Assembly: GCA_964459305.1 (NCBI GenBank)
Contig: CAYWNA010000058.1
Span: forward strand, 1-59,497
Source: CAYWNA01 sp964459305
GTDB taxonomy: Bacteria; Planctomycetota; Planctomycetia; Pirellulales; Pirellulaceae
Reading direction: 5' to 3'
Length of the DNA stretch: 59,497 nucleotides
Shown in pieces: positions 40,774-51,200 of the stretch. The translations under genes and the position numbers were made by a program. The notes beneath the pieces are model-generated. The model worked only from the letters and a program-made list of their open reading frames with translations, ran no database searches and was not told where the DNA came from. How positions within the stretch are numbered: the stretch's first letter is position 1; the number at the start of each line of letters is the position of its first letter.

Positions 40774-43458
40774 TTGTCGAATGATACGAACCTACCTAAT
40801 GATGCAGAGAATCCCGACCAGCCCGACGACAGCGGCATGGGCACGGAGGTCCTAGACCACCCGATTGAGGATGAACTCAAGGAAAGCTACCTCACGTATG
40901 CGATGAGCGTGATCGTCAGCCGTGCACTGCCGGATGTGCGCGACGGGCTCAAACCTTCGCAGCGTCGTATCCTGGTGGCGATGAATGACCTCAATTTGAC
41001 CCCTGGAGCTGCGCGGGTGAAATGCGCCAAGATCTCTGGTGATACCAGTGGCAACTACCACCCGCATGGCGAAAGTGTCATCTATCCGACACTCGTCCGC
41101 ATGGCCCAGGAATGGAACATGCGGCATGTGCTGATCGACAAGCAAGGGAATTTTGGCTCGATCGCCGGCCTGCCCGCGGCCCAGATGCGATATACCGAAG
41201 CTCGACTATCGCCGATTTCGGCGATGATGTTGGACGATCTGAAACTGGATACGGTCGACTTCATTCCCACATACGACGAACGCGGTACGGAGCCGTCGGT
41301 ACTGCCGTCGAAGTTCCCGAGTCTGCTGGTAAATGGCACCAGCGGTATCGCCGTCGGAATGGCCACGTCGATTCCGCCCCACAACCTGCGCGAAATCTGC
41401 GACGCGTTGATTCGCGTGATTGACGAGCCTGACATATCCATTGACGAACTGTTGGAGATCGTTCAAGGGCCGGACTTTCCGACCGGCGGGGTGGTGTGCG
41501 GACGAGCAGGGATTCGCCAAGGCTATCACACCGGACGCAGTACGATCGTGGTCCGCGCGAGGGCCGAGATCGAAGAGAAGTCCAGAGGTCGCCATCGAAT
41601 TGTCATCACCGAGATACCATACCAGCAGTACCGTGATCGGATCGTGGAAAAGATCGGCGCCTTGGTCAACGGCGACAAGATCAAGGGCATTTCTGGGGTC
41701 CTGGATCTGAGCGATCTGAAGGAACCGGTGCGGATTGTGGTTGACGTCAAACGCGACGCCGATCCCGACGTGGTTCTAAATCAACTGTATCAATTCTCGC
41801 CGCTGCAAGATACGTTCTCGCTGATTCTGCTGGCCTTGGTCGACGGCAAGCCACGGGTATGCTCGATCAAGCAAATGATGGAGGAGTACGTCCGGCATCG
41901 GGCGACCGTCATTCGCCGCAGAACGCAATTCCTGCTGACCCGGGCGCGCAAGCGAAAACACACCATCGAAGGTCTGTTGCTGGCGCTGGCGGACATCGAT
42001 GAAATCATTCGCACGATTCGCAGTTCGCAGACGCAGGCCGAAGCCAAAGTTGGCTTGATGGGTGTCGAGTGCCCTGCAGCGATGATGGCCCGAGCGCTGG
42101 GCGCGGAAGGTTTTCAGCAGTTTCAGGAAGAACGGGGCGTTGCCGATGTCTACACGCTGACCGCCATCCAAGCCGACGCTATCCTGAGAATGACACTGGG
42201 CCAGTTGGTCAACCTAGAGCAAGAACGGCTGTCGGGCGAACACAAGAAGCTGTTGGACGAAATCACCGAGTACCTGGTAATCCTGTCCGACGAACAGAAC
42301 ATCCTGAACATCATCAAAGACGATCTGCGCGAGATCCGCAAGAAGCACGGGGACGAACGGCGCACCGAGATCTCAGGAGAAGAGATCGGCAACATTGACT
42401 TGGAGGACCTGATTACCGAAGAGACGATGGTTGTGTCGATCAGCCACCGCGGTTACATCAAGCGTACGTCTGCCAGCGTGTATCGGGCGCAGCGTCGTGG
42501 CGGGAAGGGGATCCGTGGAGCTCAGACCGAAGAAGAGGACCCGATCGAACACCTGTTCGTCGCCAGCACGCACGCATACCTGCTGTTCTTCACGAACAAA
42601 GGCAAAGTGTACTGGCAAAAAGTCTACGACTTGCCCCAAATGTCTCGCGAAAGGAAAGGGCGAGCCATCGTCAACCTGTTGAATTTGAGCGAAGGCGAGA
42701 AAGTCACCGATTGCCGCGCCGTGCGCGATTTCAATCTGCCTGGTCATTTCCTAATGATGTCGACACGCAAGGGCCTGGTGAAGAAAACGGCGCTGGAAGC
42801 GTACAGCCGTCCGAAACGCGGCGGCATTATCGCGATCAAGCTGCGCGAGGATGATGAACTGGTCGACGTGGTGGTGACCAAGCCGGGCGATGAAGTCGTT
42901 TTGTCTACGGCCAAGGGCATGGCGATTCGTTTTAGCGAGGCGGACGCCCGGTCCATGGGTCGCAATACCTCCGGCGTGAAAGGAATCAACTTGCAGCGCG
43001 GCGATGAACTGGTTGGCATGGTGGTGGCGGCCCCCGACGCCACGTTGCTGACCGCCTGCGAGAAAGGATATGGCAAACGCACCAACTTCGGCCCCAACAC
43101 GGTAGCCGCGGATGACGATACGGAAGACGATCAAGTGGAAGACGAAACGGCTTCGAGCGCGCGCTACCGAAGACAGCGGCGCGGCGGAAAGGGAGTGCGC
43201 GACATCAAGACGACGGCCCGCAATGGCAAGGTCATCGGCATTGTACGCATTGACAGTGACGACGAACTGCTGCTGATGACCTCACGCGGCAAGATACAAC
43301 GCATCGTAGCCGGTGAGATCAGCGTGGTTGGTCGCAATACGATGGGCGTGCGCATCATGGGTCTGGATCAAGGCGACACACTCGCGGCGGTTAAGCGCGT
43401 GCCAAAGGACGAAGGAAACGGTGACGCGGAGACGCAAGACGAAGGTGAGACGGGCTGA
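40774..43458 (+). CDS. gyrA: DNA gyrase subunit A
   Basis: An 894-residue type II topoisomerase subunit that cleaves and rejoins DNA during negative supercoiling. The start is TTG 40774, seven to eight bases after AAAGGA; no in-frame ATG gives the full N-terminus. Catalytic tyrosine 140 is in QMRYTEARL. The quinolone region reads YHPHGESVIYPTLVRM. The C-terminal pinwheel has a GyrA box QRRGGKG near residue 573 and a second QRRGGKG near 801, after an acidic insert (DDDTEDDQVEDE). The presence of the GyrA box argues for gyrase rather than ParC. No gyrB is adjacent. It converges with the kinase gene (four bases between stops). Confidence 0.96.
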   Translation: MSNDTNLPNDAENPDQPDDSGMGTEVLDHPIEDELKESYLTYAMSVIVSRALPDVRDGLKPSQRRILVAMNDLNLTPGAARVKCAKISGDTSGNYHPHGESVIYPTLVRMAQEWNMRHVLIDKQGNFGSIAGLPAAQMRYTEARLSPISAMMLDDLKLDTVDFIPTYDERGTEPSVLPSKFPSLLVNGTSGIAVGMATSIPPHNLREICDALIRVIDEPDISIDELLEIVQGPDFPTGGVVCGRAGIRQGYHTGRSTIVVRARAEIEEKSRGRHRIVITEIPYQQYRDRIVEKIGALVNGDKIKGISGVLDLSDLKEPVRIVVDVKRDADPDVVLNQLYQFSPLQDTFSLILLALVDGKPRVCSIKQMMEEYVRHRATVIRRRTQFLLTRARKRKHTIEGLLLALADIDEIIRTIRSSQTQAEAKVGLMGVECPAAMMARALGAEGFQQFQEERGVADVYTLTAIQADAILRMTLGQLVNLEQERLSGEHKKLLDEITEYLVILSDEQNILNIIKDDLREIRKKHGDERRTEISGEEIGNIDLEDLITEETMVVSISHRGYIKRTSASVYRAQRRGGKGIRGAQTEEEDPIEHLFVASTHAYLLFFTNKGKVYWQKVYDLPQMSRERKGRAIVNLLNLSEGEKVTDCRAVRDFNLPGHFLMMSTRKGLVKKTALEAYSRPKRGGIIAIKLREDDELVDVVVTKPGDEVVLSTAKGMAIRFSEADARSMGRNTSGVKGINLQRGDELVGMVVAAPDATLLTACEKGYGKRTNFGPNTVAADDDTEDDQVEDETASSARYRRQRRGGKGVRDIKTTARNGKVIGIVRIDSDDELLLMTSRGKIQRIVAGEISVVGRNTMGVRIMGLDQGDTLAAVKRVPKDEGNGDAETQDEGETG

Positions 43459-43462
43459 GTGT

Positions 43463-45160
43463 CTAGCTCGCCACGGTCGCATCTGTTTTGGTGAGTGCCC
43501 CAGTTTGCTCGCGCCACCACTGGGCTGCATCTTGCCGCGTCCAGCTTCCCGCGTCAGCACAATCATCCAGCGCTTCGATCAACTCGCTGGCATCCTGAAA
43601 ACGTTCGTCGAGCTTCTTGGCGAGGCAGCGCAGCACAACCTGCTCCAAATCCAAGGGAATCTGGCTATTCAGATCCGACGGGCGCGGCGGAGGCTCATTG
43701 GCATGGGCGAACAAGACTTTCATGGTCCGCTGATCATCAAACGGAGGCCGGCCCGTCAACAGATAGTATGCCACGGCTCCCATGGAGTAGATGTCGCAGC
43801 GCGCATCGAGGGTGTTTTCCCCCATGGCCTGTTCGGGCGACATGAAGTGGGGTGAGCCGGCGATGGCGCCTTCTTGCGTCAGGTGGGCCGATTGGCCGAC
43901 ACCCAGCGGTTTGGCCAGGCCGAAGTCCAGCAGCTTGGCCACATCGTACGCGCCACCGCGTTCGGCAGCGAAAATATTCGCAGGCTTGATATCCCGGTGA
44001 ATGATCCCGGCATCATGGGCCTCGCGGAGCGCGTCGCACGCCTGCCGCATCAGGTAAATGACTCGCCCCGGCGGCAATGGGCCAAACTGCTCGACCAAGT
44101 CATGCAAATCGTTGCCAGGCAAGTACTCCATGACGTAGTAGAACGTACCGCACGCGGCATAACCATAGTCGTATATGTCCACGCTGTTCCAGTGCGACAG
44201 TGTGGCGGTCGCCTTCACTTCGCGTTCGAAGCGTTTTAGCACATTCGGATCTCCGGCCTTCTCAGGGCGGATGATCTTGATGGCGCAACGTCGTTTCATC
44301 AGTCGATGCTCGGCAAGATACACCTCGCCCATGCCGCCGGCGCCCAGTTTCTGACGAAGCTGATATTGGCCAAGCTCCTTGGCCTCATGTGCCTCCAGGC
44401 GTAACGTCCCGATCAGCCTTACGCCAACCACCGACGCCGTATACCCAATAAGCATCGTCAACGTCAGTTCGACCACAAACTCTGGATTGGCAACGAACGC
44501 TTGGGCACAGCTGGCATCTGTCGTCCATAACAGAGATACCACCAAGAACGGTCCGGCGCAAATTGGTGTCAGCACGGCAGCCGCTCGCTGCCACGTGTTG
44601 GGAATGAACAACGCGTAGGTGAAAACCAGCAGAAGCCACGGCGCCGCGGGATTCGAAAACGGTTCGGCCTGGTCAGCCGCCGCTTTCATATAGAGGAATT
44701 GAATCTGTAGAAAGAAGACGGCAGGCAGACCGAAGACCGCCACTTCCTTGATCCGCAGAATGCGACTCGATACCTCGCACTTGCGGCACAACATCATGCC
44801 GCACAGGCCCAAAACCGCCGTTACAAGAGCCAGATCGATCAGGGCCCACGTGTGGTACTCCCGGCCTAGGATGAGCCCAATCAACTTCCATGCCAGGAAT
44901 GAGGAAAAGCCTCCGAACAGAACTAGCGATGCCGTCCTCAGCCTCATGCGCAGCAACGACTGGATCTCGCTGGATAGGCCCTTGCACGACCCTTCCACCA
45001 GGTTGACGCGAGGGGCCTGCACGTCGCCGGATGAAGTACGGGCCACGTGTTCGATGGTGGCGTCGTTTTCGCGGAAAGTCCGAGGTGTATCCTGGGAGGC
45101 CATCTTCGTCTTCGAAAGAACTTCAAGAAATCTGGCTTTACCAACACTCTTCCGAATCAT
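43463..45160 (-). CDS. Membrane Ser/Thr protein kinase
   Basis: A 565-residue Hanks-type kinase. Start ATG 45160 or ATG 45103 (MASQDTPRTF); neither has a strong ribosome site. Six hydrophobic helices lie between residues about 75 and 255. The kinase domain follows at about 265-530: glycine loop LGAGGMGEVYLAE, catalytic lysine in RCAIKII, HRDIKPANIF, LLDFGLAK and SPEQA, so it should be active. The orientation, with an N-terminal membrane domain and a cytoplasmic C-terminal kinase, is the reverse of PknB. It follows coaX by about 12 bases on the same strand and is probably co-transcribed. The signal sensed is unknown. Confidence 0.88.
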   Translation of the reverse strand: MIRKSVGKARFLEVLSKTKMASQDTPRTFRENDATIEHVARTSSGDVQAPRVNLVEGSCKGLSSEIQSLLRMRLRTASLVLFGGFSSFLAWKLIGLILGREYHTWALIDLALVTAVLGLCGMMLCRKCEVSSRILRIKEVAVFGLPAVFFLQIQFLYMKAAADQAEPFSNPAAPWLLLVFTYALFIPNTWQRAAAVLTPICAGPFLVVSLLWTTDASCAQAFVANPEFVVELTLTMLIGYTASVVGVRLIGTLRLEAHEAKELGQYQLRQKLGAGGMGEVYLAEHRLMKRRCAIKIIRPEKAGDPNVLKRFEREVKATATLSHWNSVDIYDYGYAACGTFYYVMEYLPGNDLHDLVEQFGPLPPGRVIYLMRQACDALREAHDAGIIHRDIKPANIFAAERGGAYDVAKLLDFGLAKPLGVGQSAHLTQEGAIAGSPHFMSPEQAMGENTLDARCDIYSMGAVAYYLLTGRPPFDDQRTMKVLFAHANEPPPRPSDLNSQIPLDLEQVVLRCLAKKLDERFQDASELIEALDDCADAGSWTRQDAAQWWREQTGALTKTDATVAS

Positions 45161-45172
45161 AGGCGATTCGTG

Positions 45173-45973
45173 CTACGTAGGCGAGCGTCTCCTGAGATTC
45201 TGGTAGGTCAAGGCGATTCCGGCGAGGACGAGTTCGGGAATGATCCGGTCAGTTTCCCCAAGGAACGGCGCGAGCTTCGAAGCATCGCCGCCGGCCAGAA
45301 ACAACTGGGGAGGGCTTTCCAATTCGCGCGACAGTCGACCGACCATTTCGCGCACAGCTCCGACGGTACCCCAAAACAGGCCGCTCTGAATAGCAGCCGC
45401 GGTCGACTTGCCCAAAATGGGTGGAGGTTCGTCGGACATTGAATACCTCACAAGAGGCAGCAGGTCCGTTTGCTCGGCCATGGCCGTTGCCACCATCTCC
45501 AATCCCGGCAGGATCACGCCGCCCTGGAAGGCGCCATCGGGCGACAGCAGGTCGACGGTGATGGCAGATCCGGCGTCGATGACGATCGCCGGCCGATCGG
45601 TTGCTCGAAGCCGAGCGGCCGCCACCGCGGCCAGGAGCCGATCCGTTCCCACCTGCTCCGGGTAATCCACGCGGATCTCAATCGGCAAGCGATCGTGTGT
45701 CAGCAGCACGTAGGAATCGTCCGGCCGGTACTCTCGAACCCAGCCAGCCAGTTGACGCTCGGTCTCGCGGTGTACGGCCCCTACGCACCAACACAGCCCG
45801 TCCGGCGGCAGCCAGTCGCTCAGCCGATCGAACGACAGATCGCGAGTGGCGATCTTCAAGACTTGGGTGGGCTCAGGCAGACCGACGGCGCACGCGGACG
45901 GTATCAAGCCCAGCTTGATCTGATTGTTGCCGATGTCGACGGCGAGCAGTTGATCGGTAGTCGGATCGTTCAT
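45173..45973 (-). CDS. coaX: Type III pantothenate kinase
   Basis: A 266-residue enzyme that phosphorylates pantothenate in the first step of coenzyme A synthesis. It is the CoaX class, which uses high ATP and a monovalent cation and is not inhibited by CoA. Motifs: AVDIGNNQIKLGL (phosphate loop), YPEQVGTDRLLAAVAAARL, VIDAGSAITVDLLSPDGAF, GGVILPGLEMVATAMAEQT, and GLFWGTVGAVREMV. Its length is normal. It is followed closely by a Ser/Thr kinase gene, a pairing that may be only positional. Confidence 0.9.
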   Translation of the reverse strand: MNDPTTDQLLAVDIGNNQIKLGLIPSACAVGLPEPTQVLKIATRDLSFDRLSDWLPPDGLCWCVGAVHRETERQLAGWVREYRPDDSYVLLTHDRLPIEIRVDYPEQVGTDRLLAAVAAARLRATDRPAIVIDAGSAITVDLLSPDGAFQGGVILPGLEMVATAMAEQTDLLPLVRYSMSDEPPPILGKSTAAAIQSGLFWGTVGAVREMVGRLSRELESPPQLFLAGGDASKLAPFLGETDRIIPELVLAGIALTYQNLRRRSPT

Positions 45974-46070
45974 GCCTCAATTATTGTAGGCCAGGGCTTG
46001 CCCAGACGGAAACCGGTGGGTTACGCTAATTGGACAGCGCCGCTTTGAGCGAAAGATCCGCAAAATGGTA

Positions 46071-46092
46071 ACCCGAAGCGTAGGCGAGGGAA
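46071..46092. repeat. Dispersed short repeat fragment (ACCCGAAGCG)
   Basis: The sequence TAACCCGAAGCGTAGGCGAG lies in the gap between coaX and the lipoprotein gene. It resembles a short repeat that recurs between planctomycete genes. The small open frame starting here (MVTRSVGEGI) is repeat-derived and is not called as a gene. Confidence 0.4.
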
Positions 46093-46239
46093 TTGCCTTA
46101 AGTTGTTCATCCGGGCGACACAACGCTGATGACCGTACCCGGTTATCCAGTGGCCGAAACGAAATCGCGACTGACACAACTCAAGTTGGCGTTCTAACGG
46201 GCTTACCGCAGCGAAACGAAGCAATCAGGGCAAAAAACG

Positions 46240-47157
46240 ATGCTGAATCGTGGATTTCACGCGACGTGTTTGTTGGCACTTTGTCTGTACCTAACCGGCT
46301 GCGGAGGCGGTGGCGGTGGTGAGTCGGGTGGCGGGTCTTTGAATGATCAATACCGCAAGGCCATGCAAATCACCAACCCGACGGCACAGGTCACGCAGCT
46401 ACTTGCGGTCGCCAAGAAGCAAGAGAAGGCAGGCGACATGCTCGGAACCGATCAGACGCTCGCTTCCGCCGCGGCTGCCGCCGAAAGGATCGAAGACCCC
46501 AAAGGTCGCGCCATCGCGCTGAATCGCGTGGCTTCCGACATGGCGCGCATGGGCCGCAAATTGGACGCCAAGAATCTGCTGAAAGGCGTTCGAAAGGCCG
46601 CCGAGCAGATCGACGATCCCGAAGCCAAGGTGCCCGTGCTGACCAGGATGGCCTACATGTACGGCAAGTATCTGGAGGGCCAAGACACTGCATCGATTTA
46701 TCTGAAGGACTGCGAAGAAATCGCTGGCTCCATTTCACGACCGGAAGGCAAGATCGAGGCGATGTTAGAGGTCGCGTACACGCATTACGGCCTGGGAGAC
46801 GAAGAGAAGACGCAAGCCTTGATCGACCAATCCATCGAGGCTGCGCGGGCGTTGGAGGACGCTCGCAGACGGGCTGAGTCAATTGTCAATGCCGCATCCG
46901 TCTTGAGCAAGATGAAGAAGACGGGCGAGGCCAAGGCGATGTTTCAAGAAGCACAGACCATGGCAGGCGAAATCGAAGATCCTCTTCGCCAGGCCCACGC
47001 ATTGGTACACATGGGCAACAAGCTGATCGAATCCAGCTTGAAAGGGGCCGCGCATAAGATACTTGGGCAAGCAGAAGATGTGGCCGACAAGGTGACCGAC
47101 GCCAGCATGCGCGGACCGCTCATCGACAAGATTAACGCCGCGAGAAAGAGGCTGTAG
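46240..47157 (+). CDS. Lipoprotein with TPR-like helical repeats
   Basis: A 305-residue protein with a lipoprotein signal ending LTGC (lipid cysteine 21), followed by a glycine-rich linker (GGGGGGESGGG). The rest is about six repeats of 36-40 residues, each opening with an I-x-D/R-P turn (IEDPKGRAIALNRVASDM, IDDPEAKVPVLTRMAYM, ISRPEGKIEAMLEVAYTH, IEDPLRQAHALVHMG), which fold as paired helices like TPRs. It is probably a surface or periplasmic scaffold; the partner is unknown. It stands alone between repeat-containing gaps. Confidence 0.8.
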   Translation: MLNRGFHATCLLALCLYLTGCGGGGGGESGGGSLNDQYRKAMQITNPTAQVTQLLAVAKKQEKAGDMLGTDQTLASAAAAAERIEDPKGRAIALNRVASDMARMGRKLDAKNLLKGVRKAAEQIDDPEAKVPVLTRMAYMYGKYLEGQDTASIYLKDCEEIAGSISRPEGKIEAMLEVAYTHYGLGDEEKTQALIDQSIEAARALEDARRRAESIVNAASVLSKMKKTGEAKAMFQEAQTMAGEIEDPLRQAHALVHMGNKLIESSLKGAAHKILGQAEDVADKVTDASMRGPLIDKINAARKRL

Positions 47158-47342
47158 GGCACCTCGCCGCGTCCAGCACTGGTCCGATCAATGGCTCGAC
47201 ATCGGCAACGAACGGGGATTGCTGGCCCACAGCAGGTCGATTTCTACCAGGTTTCGATCTAAAGTCGCGCGTTGACACTGGAGAAACTGGGGCAACAGTA
47301 GGGCGGGCAGCAAACTCAGTGTGGGGCAGGTCTCTGTAGCAC

Positions 47343-47471
47343 GTATCCCATCCGCGGGCAAGTGTGACCCGTAGCCGAACTCGCCAGAGTTTGGTTTTTC
47401 CCGCCGCGGCCCAAAGTCTGGCGACTTCGGCTACATACGGAAAAGTGTCAATCCTGGCCGCGGCCGGTATA
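47343..47471. repeat. Palindromic element, family A copy 3
   Basis: Inner arms 47371-47394 and 47411-47434, in the same orientation as copy 2. The right outer part (AAAAGTGTCAATCCTGGCCG) is the complement of the left outer part of copies 1 and 4. It abuts family B copy 2. Confidence 0.85.
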
Positions 47472-47528
47472 GTTGGATTCGCGAGAATTCAGCATGGCGC
47501 ACGATTCTGAATTCCTGCGAATTCAGCC
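47472..47528. repeat. Palindromic element, family B copy 2
   Basis: The left arm GTTGGATTCGCGAGAATTCA (47472-47491) pairs imperfectly with CTGAATTCCTGCGAATTCAG (47507-47526). It is diverged from the perfect copy at 34855-34920. Confidence 0.7.
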
Positions 47529-47654
47529 ACCAAATCGGTTGCCATGAAATCTCTTCACACGCTGAGCCCAAGGGTATTAGACTTGGCTCTGTACCATCGT
47601 TAGAATGGTTCTACCAGTCTGGTTGACCGTTATCCCGTTCTGGGGCCCTTCCGT

Positions 47655-48203
47655 TTGCAGGTGGTGCCAGCCGTGAATGTCAAAGATTTGAACCGCCGCG
47701 AGATCGCCGAGCGCACGCGCGCCGACGAGAGGGTCGAGCAATTGAATGAGTTTCGCTTGGAGGCATTGCTCCAGCTCAATCAGATGACCGAAGCATCGCT
47801 TCAAGAGATTACTGACTTTGCGTTTGAGGAGGGAGTTCGGCTCACGAACAGCAAGATCGGGTACCTTGCATTCATGAACGACGACGAAACGGTTCTGACC
47901 ATGCACTCATGGTCGAAAACCGCCGTTCAGGAAGTTCCTCCGCTTCTGGCCGCGTTGCGCGACGCGGTGGCCGACGGTGACGTATCGGCTCTGCTGCATA
48001 ATGCCCATTCGCTCAAAGGACTCATGCGGTATTTCGGTGAAAACCCAGCCGCCAACCACGCTTTCGAACTTGAGGTGATGGGCCGAGACGGCGATGTGAG
48101 CCGAGCCGAAGAAGCGCTCGCTGCGTTAGAAGCGGAAATGGAGCAATTTACGTCGACATTGTTGGATTATATGCGAGCCAACGACATGATCGACGAGTCT
48201 TAG
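47655..48203 (+). CDS. GAF-Hpt fragment of a hybrid histidine kinase
   Basis: An intact frame of 182 residues (TTG 47655; later GTG starts are possible). Residues 1-40 are a coiled-coil linker (IAERTRADERVEQLNEFRLE). Residues about 40-90 are the first half of a GAF domain typical of large sensor kinases (MTEASLQEITDFAFEEGVRL, SKIGYLAFMNDDETVLTMHS). At about residue 92 it jumps to an Hpt domain with the phosphotransfer histidine in HNAHSLKGLMRYFGENPAA and HAFELEVMGRDGD. The rest of GAF, the kinase core and the receiver domains are absent, consistent with an in-frame deletion. The Hpt half could still relay phosphate. It lies 96 bases before the kinase-TIR gene. Confidence 0.65.
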   Translation: MQVVPAVNVKDLNRREIAERTRADERVEQLNEFRLEALLQLNQMTEASLQEITDFAFEEGVRLTNSKIGYLAFMNDDETVLTMHSWSKTAVQEVPPLLAALRDAVADGDVSALLHNAHSLKGLMRYFGENPAANHAFELEVMGRDGDVSRAEEALAALEAEMEQFTSTLLDYMRANDMIDES

Positions 48204-48299
48204 CGCTCAGGCTGATTCTGCCCGTGGTAGCCTGCGCGACAATGAACTTGGTTCGTGGTGGTCTTCGGTGATAATGTGATATTTGTCTGACAGGCAGCA

Positions 48300-51200
48300 A
48301 TGAGTGGCGATTTTTCAACAAGTGGGCAGTCGCCCAAGCGATCACGGTCTGGTATGTCTGACGAAATATGCAATCGTTTCGAGCAGGCATGGCAGGCGGG
48401 CGGGGAGCCGTTGATCGACGAGTTCGTCGAAGTGGCCGCCGTAGACGAGCGGGTTTTCTCGCGCCGGGAACTGCTGGCCGAATTGGTCGGGATCGATCTG
48501 GAATGGCGATGGCGCGGTGCAGTCCGGCAGTCGGAGGAGTCATCGGCGTCAGAGGAATCCCTCGATAGCTCGGCAGACGACAAAGAATCGTCTGTGGACA
48601 TATCGAGGCGGCCTTTGCTGGAACACTACGTGAGTCGGTATCCCGCCCTCGCCCCGCTTGACGAATTGCCGGAAGAATTAGTGGCTCACGAGTACTATGT
48701 CCGCCGGCGATGGGGAGATAGGCCAAGCCATGGGGAATACCAGAAGCGTTTTGAGTCACAATGGTCCGAACTGAAAGAAATCCTCACCGATGTCGATGAA
48801 GAGCTTGGCCCCGCCGGCACCGGCTCCAGTCAAGCCTCTGCGCCGAGCGCCCAAGAGACCACGCTTGCCTACTGCGTGGCCACCGCCGATGGAGAGCTCC
48901 GGCCATTGCTCGACGCAGTCGCGGAAGCGCAGTTGCGAAGTGTTTTTGCCATCGGCACGAGCATTCAGGATCGATACGTGTTGGAGGGGGAACTGGGCCG
49001 TGGTGGGATGGGCCACGTCTATCTTGCGCGGGACACCCGCTTGAGCCGTCGCGTGGCAATCAAGGTAGTCGTTGATCCAACGGGTGAAGGGAGAGATGTG
49101 CTCGAAGAGGCGTTGGCCGAAGAAGCCCGACTTGGCGCCGTGCTGGACCATTCCGCGATCGCCACCGTTTTCGACTTCGGCTTTCACGAAGGCAAACCGT
49201 TTGCCGTCTTCGAATACGTTGCCGGCGAAACACTACGCGATGTTCTACGTAGACGCAGGCGCATCCCGCTCGATGAGGTCCGCCAGATTATCGGCTCTCT
49301 AGCCGAAGCCTTGGACTTCGCCCACGGCCGAGGAATCGTACATCGAGATTTGAAACCGGAAAACATCAGAGCCTCGAAGCAAGGTCAGTTCAAGATCCTC
49401 GACCTAGGACTTGCGAAGGAGTATCGCCACAGTGAGGATTGGGCCACATTCGCGGGAACTCCCGCCTATGCTTCGCCTGAACAAGCAGCCGGCCTCCCGT
49501 CGGATGGTCGCGCGGATCAGTACGCGCTGGCTCTCATCACGTACGAAATGCTGACTGGACGGCGAACGTACGATGATACCAATCCTCTGAACCTCTTGAG
49601 GCTTCATCGCGAAGAGAGTCCGACTCCGCCACGCGTTCACATGCCCGAACTGCCGGAAAGGGTCAACGTTGCCATTGTGCGCGCCCTGGACAAAGAACCC
49701 AGCAGGCGATTCGCAACCTGCGAGGAATTCGCTTCGGCGCTTGGTCCCGTCAATCCTGCCGGGCGCGGACAAGGGCTTGTGCGTGACGGGCGCCGGACCG
49801 AGACGATCAACGTATATGTCTGCCACGCTGGAGAGGATTCCGAGCTTGCTTGTGATTTGGCCGAAGCCCTGGAAAGACAAGGGTTCTCCACCTGGTACTA
49901 CGAACGAGACACGCTGCCAGGGATCTCGTACGCTGCCCAGTGTGCGGTAGCCATCCAACGGTGCGAGTCGTTTCTCCTGCTGATTTCGCCGCATTCCTTG
50001 GCGTCGCGTGAAGTGACGGCCGAAGTGAGGCAGGCGTATCAAGGGAATCGCCGCTTCTTGCCGATTCTGATCGATCTTTCTCAGGCCGAGTTCCGACGTC
50101 GCGAACCCGAATGGCGATCGGCATTGGGAACGGCGGCTATGGTCGAGCTGCGGGGCGGCGACGTAGAATCCACCGTATTCCGCTTGGTCAGGACACTCGC
50201 CCTGTGGAGTATTCGCCCCGACTTCGCTGCTGTCGAGCAGCCTCCTGTTGTTCAGGACAAGCCCGATTTGGATGCAGTGCGCAAGATATGGGCTTCGGAT
50301 GCCAACCAGATCGATATTCGCGACCTGGAGAAAGTTGTCTTCAGAAACGAAATCATCGACGACTTTCTCAATCGGCGAGGCAAATGCTTCTTGTCGGCAA
50401 ATAAGGGCCTTGGAAAGACGCTTCTGATGACCTACAAGCGGTACTTGCTTGCAGAGAGTTATCGGGCAGCGAAGCCGGGCAAGGAACAGCTCCACGTTTT
50501 CTTCGTACCCGAAGGCAAACCCTACTTGGATTTCATGAGCGACGTGCGGTCACTGTCGAAGACGCACGAAGAGTTTCTTTCGGAGCTGGTCAACGCGAAA
50601 CGAATGTGGGGGTTCGCGCTGCGGGTCTCAGCTCTATCGTATCATGCCTCGCTTTTCACTGAGGCTGACACTGACGAACTGGCACTGCTGCCAAGACGGC
50701 TGAGACACTGGATCCAGGGGTCGAGAATCGAGCCGACCGTCGTATTCAAAGAGATGTTGGGACGCTCCGTCAAAGAGATCAACCGTGTGATCGACGAGAC
50801 CGAAAACTTCCTCGATCACAAACTTCGACTCGTCCACAGCGGGACGCTGTTCTTCATCGACAAGGTGGATCAAGGGATCAGGCATCTATCTCGCTCAGGA
50901 TGGGTCTCTGTCCAGGCCGGACTCATCGAGGCGGCTTGGGACGCGATGAATACCAACAGCCACATCAAGGTCCACGCGACGATCCGCCAGGAAGCGTTTT
51001 CGAACTACGAGTCCGACATCAAAGCCAATCTGTACGGTGCCACGACAATGATTCAGTATTCAGAGGAGGATTTGCAGCGTCTTCTCGATCAGCTCACGCA
51101 GTGCTACGAGGGGAGTCAGAGTTTCAAGAAGTTCGTCAATCTCAACGTGGTGAAGCACCCGCATCGCGCCTTTCCTGAAGACAGTTTCCAATACGTACGC

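Larger units (their letters stand above)
47158..47654. other. Gap with two adjoining palindromic elements
   Basis: 497 bases between the lipoprotein gene and the GAF-Hpt remnant. It holds family A copy 3 directly followed by family B copy 2. Any upstream part of the degraded kinase gene is not recognisable here; a stop at 47601 bounds its frame. Confidence 0.6.

Noticed and set aside
46065..46322. Small frame starting MVTRSVGEGI
   Set aside because: It begins in a dispersed repeat and overlaps the lipoprotein gene; peptides of this kind are typical repeat artefacts.
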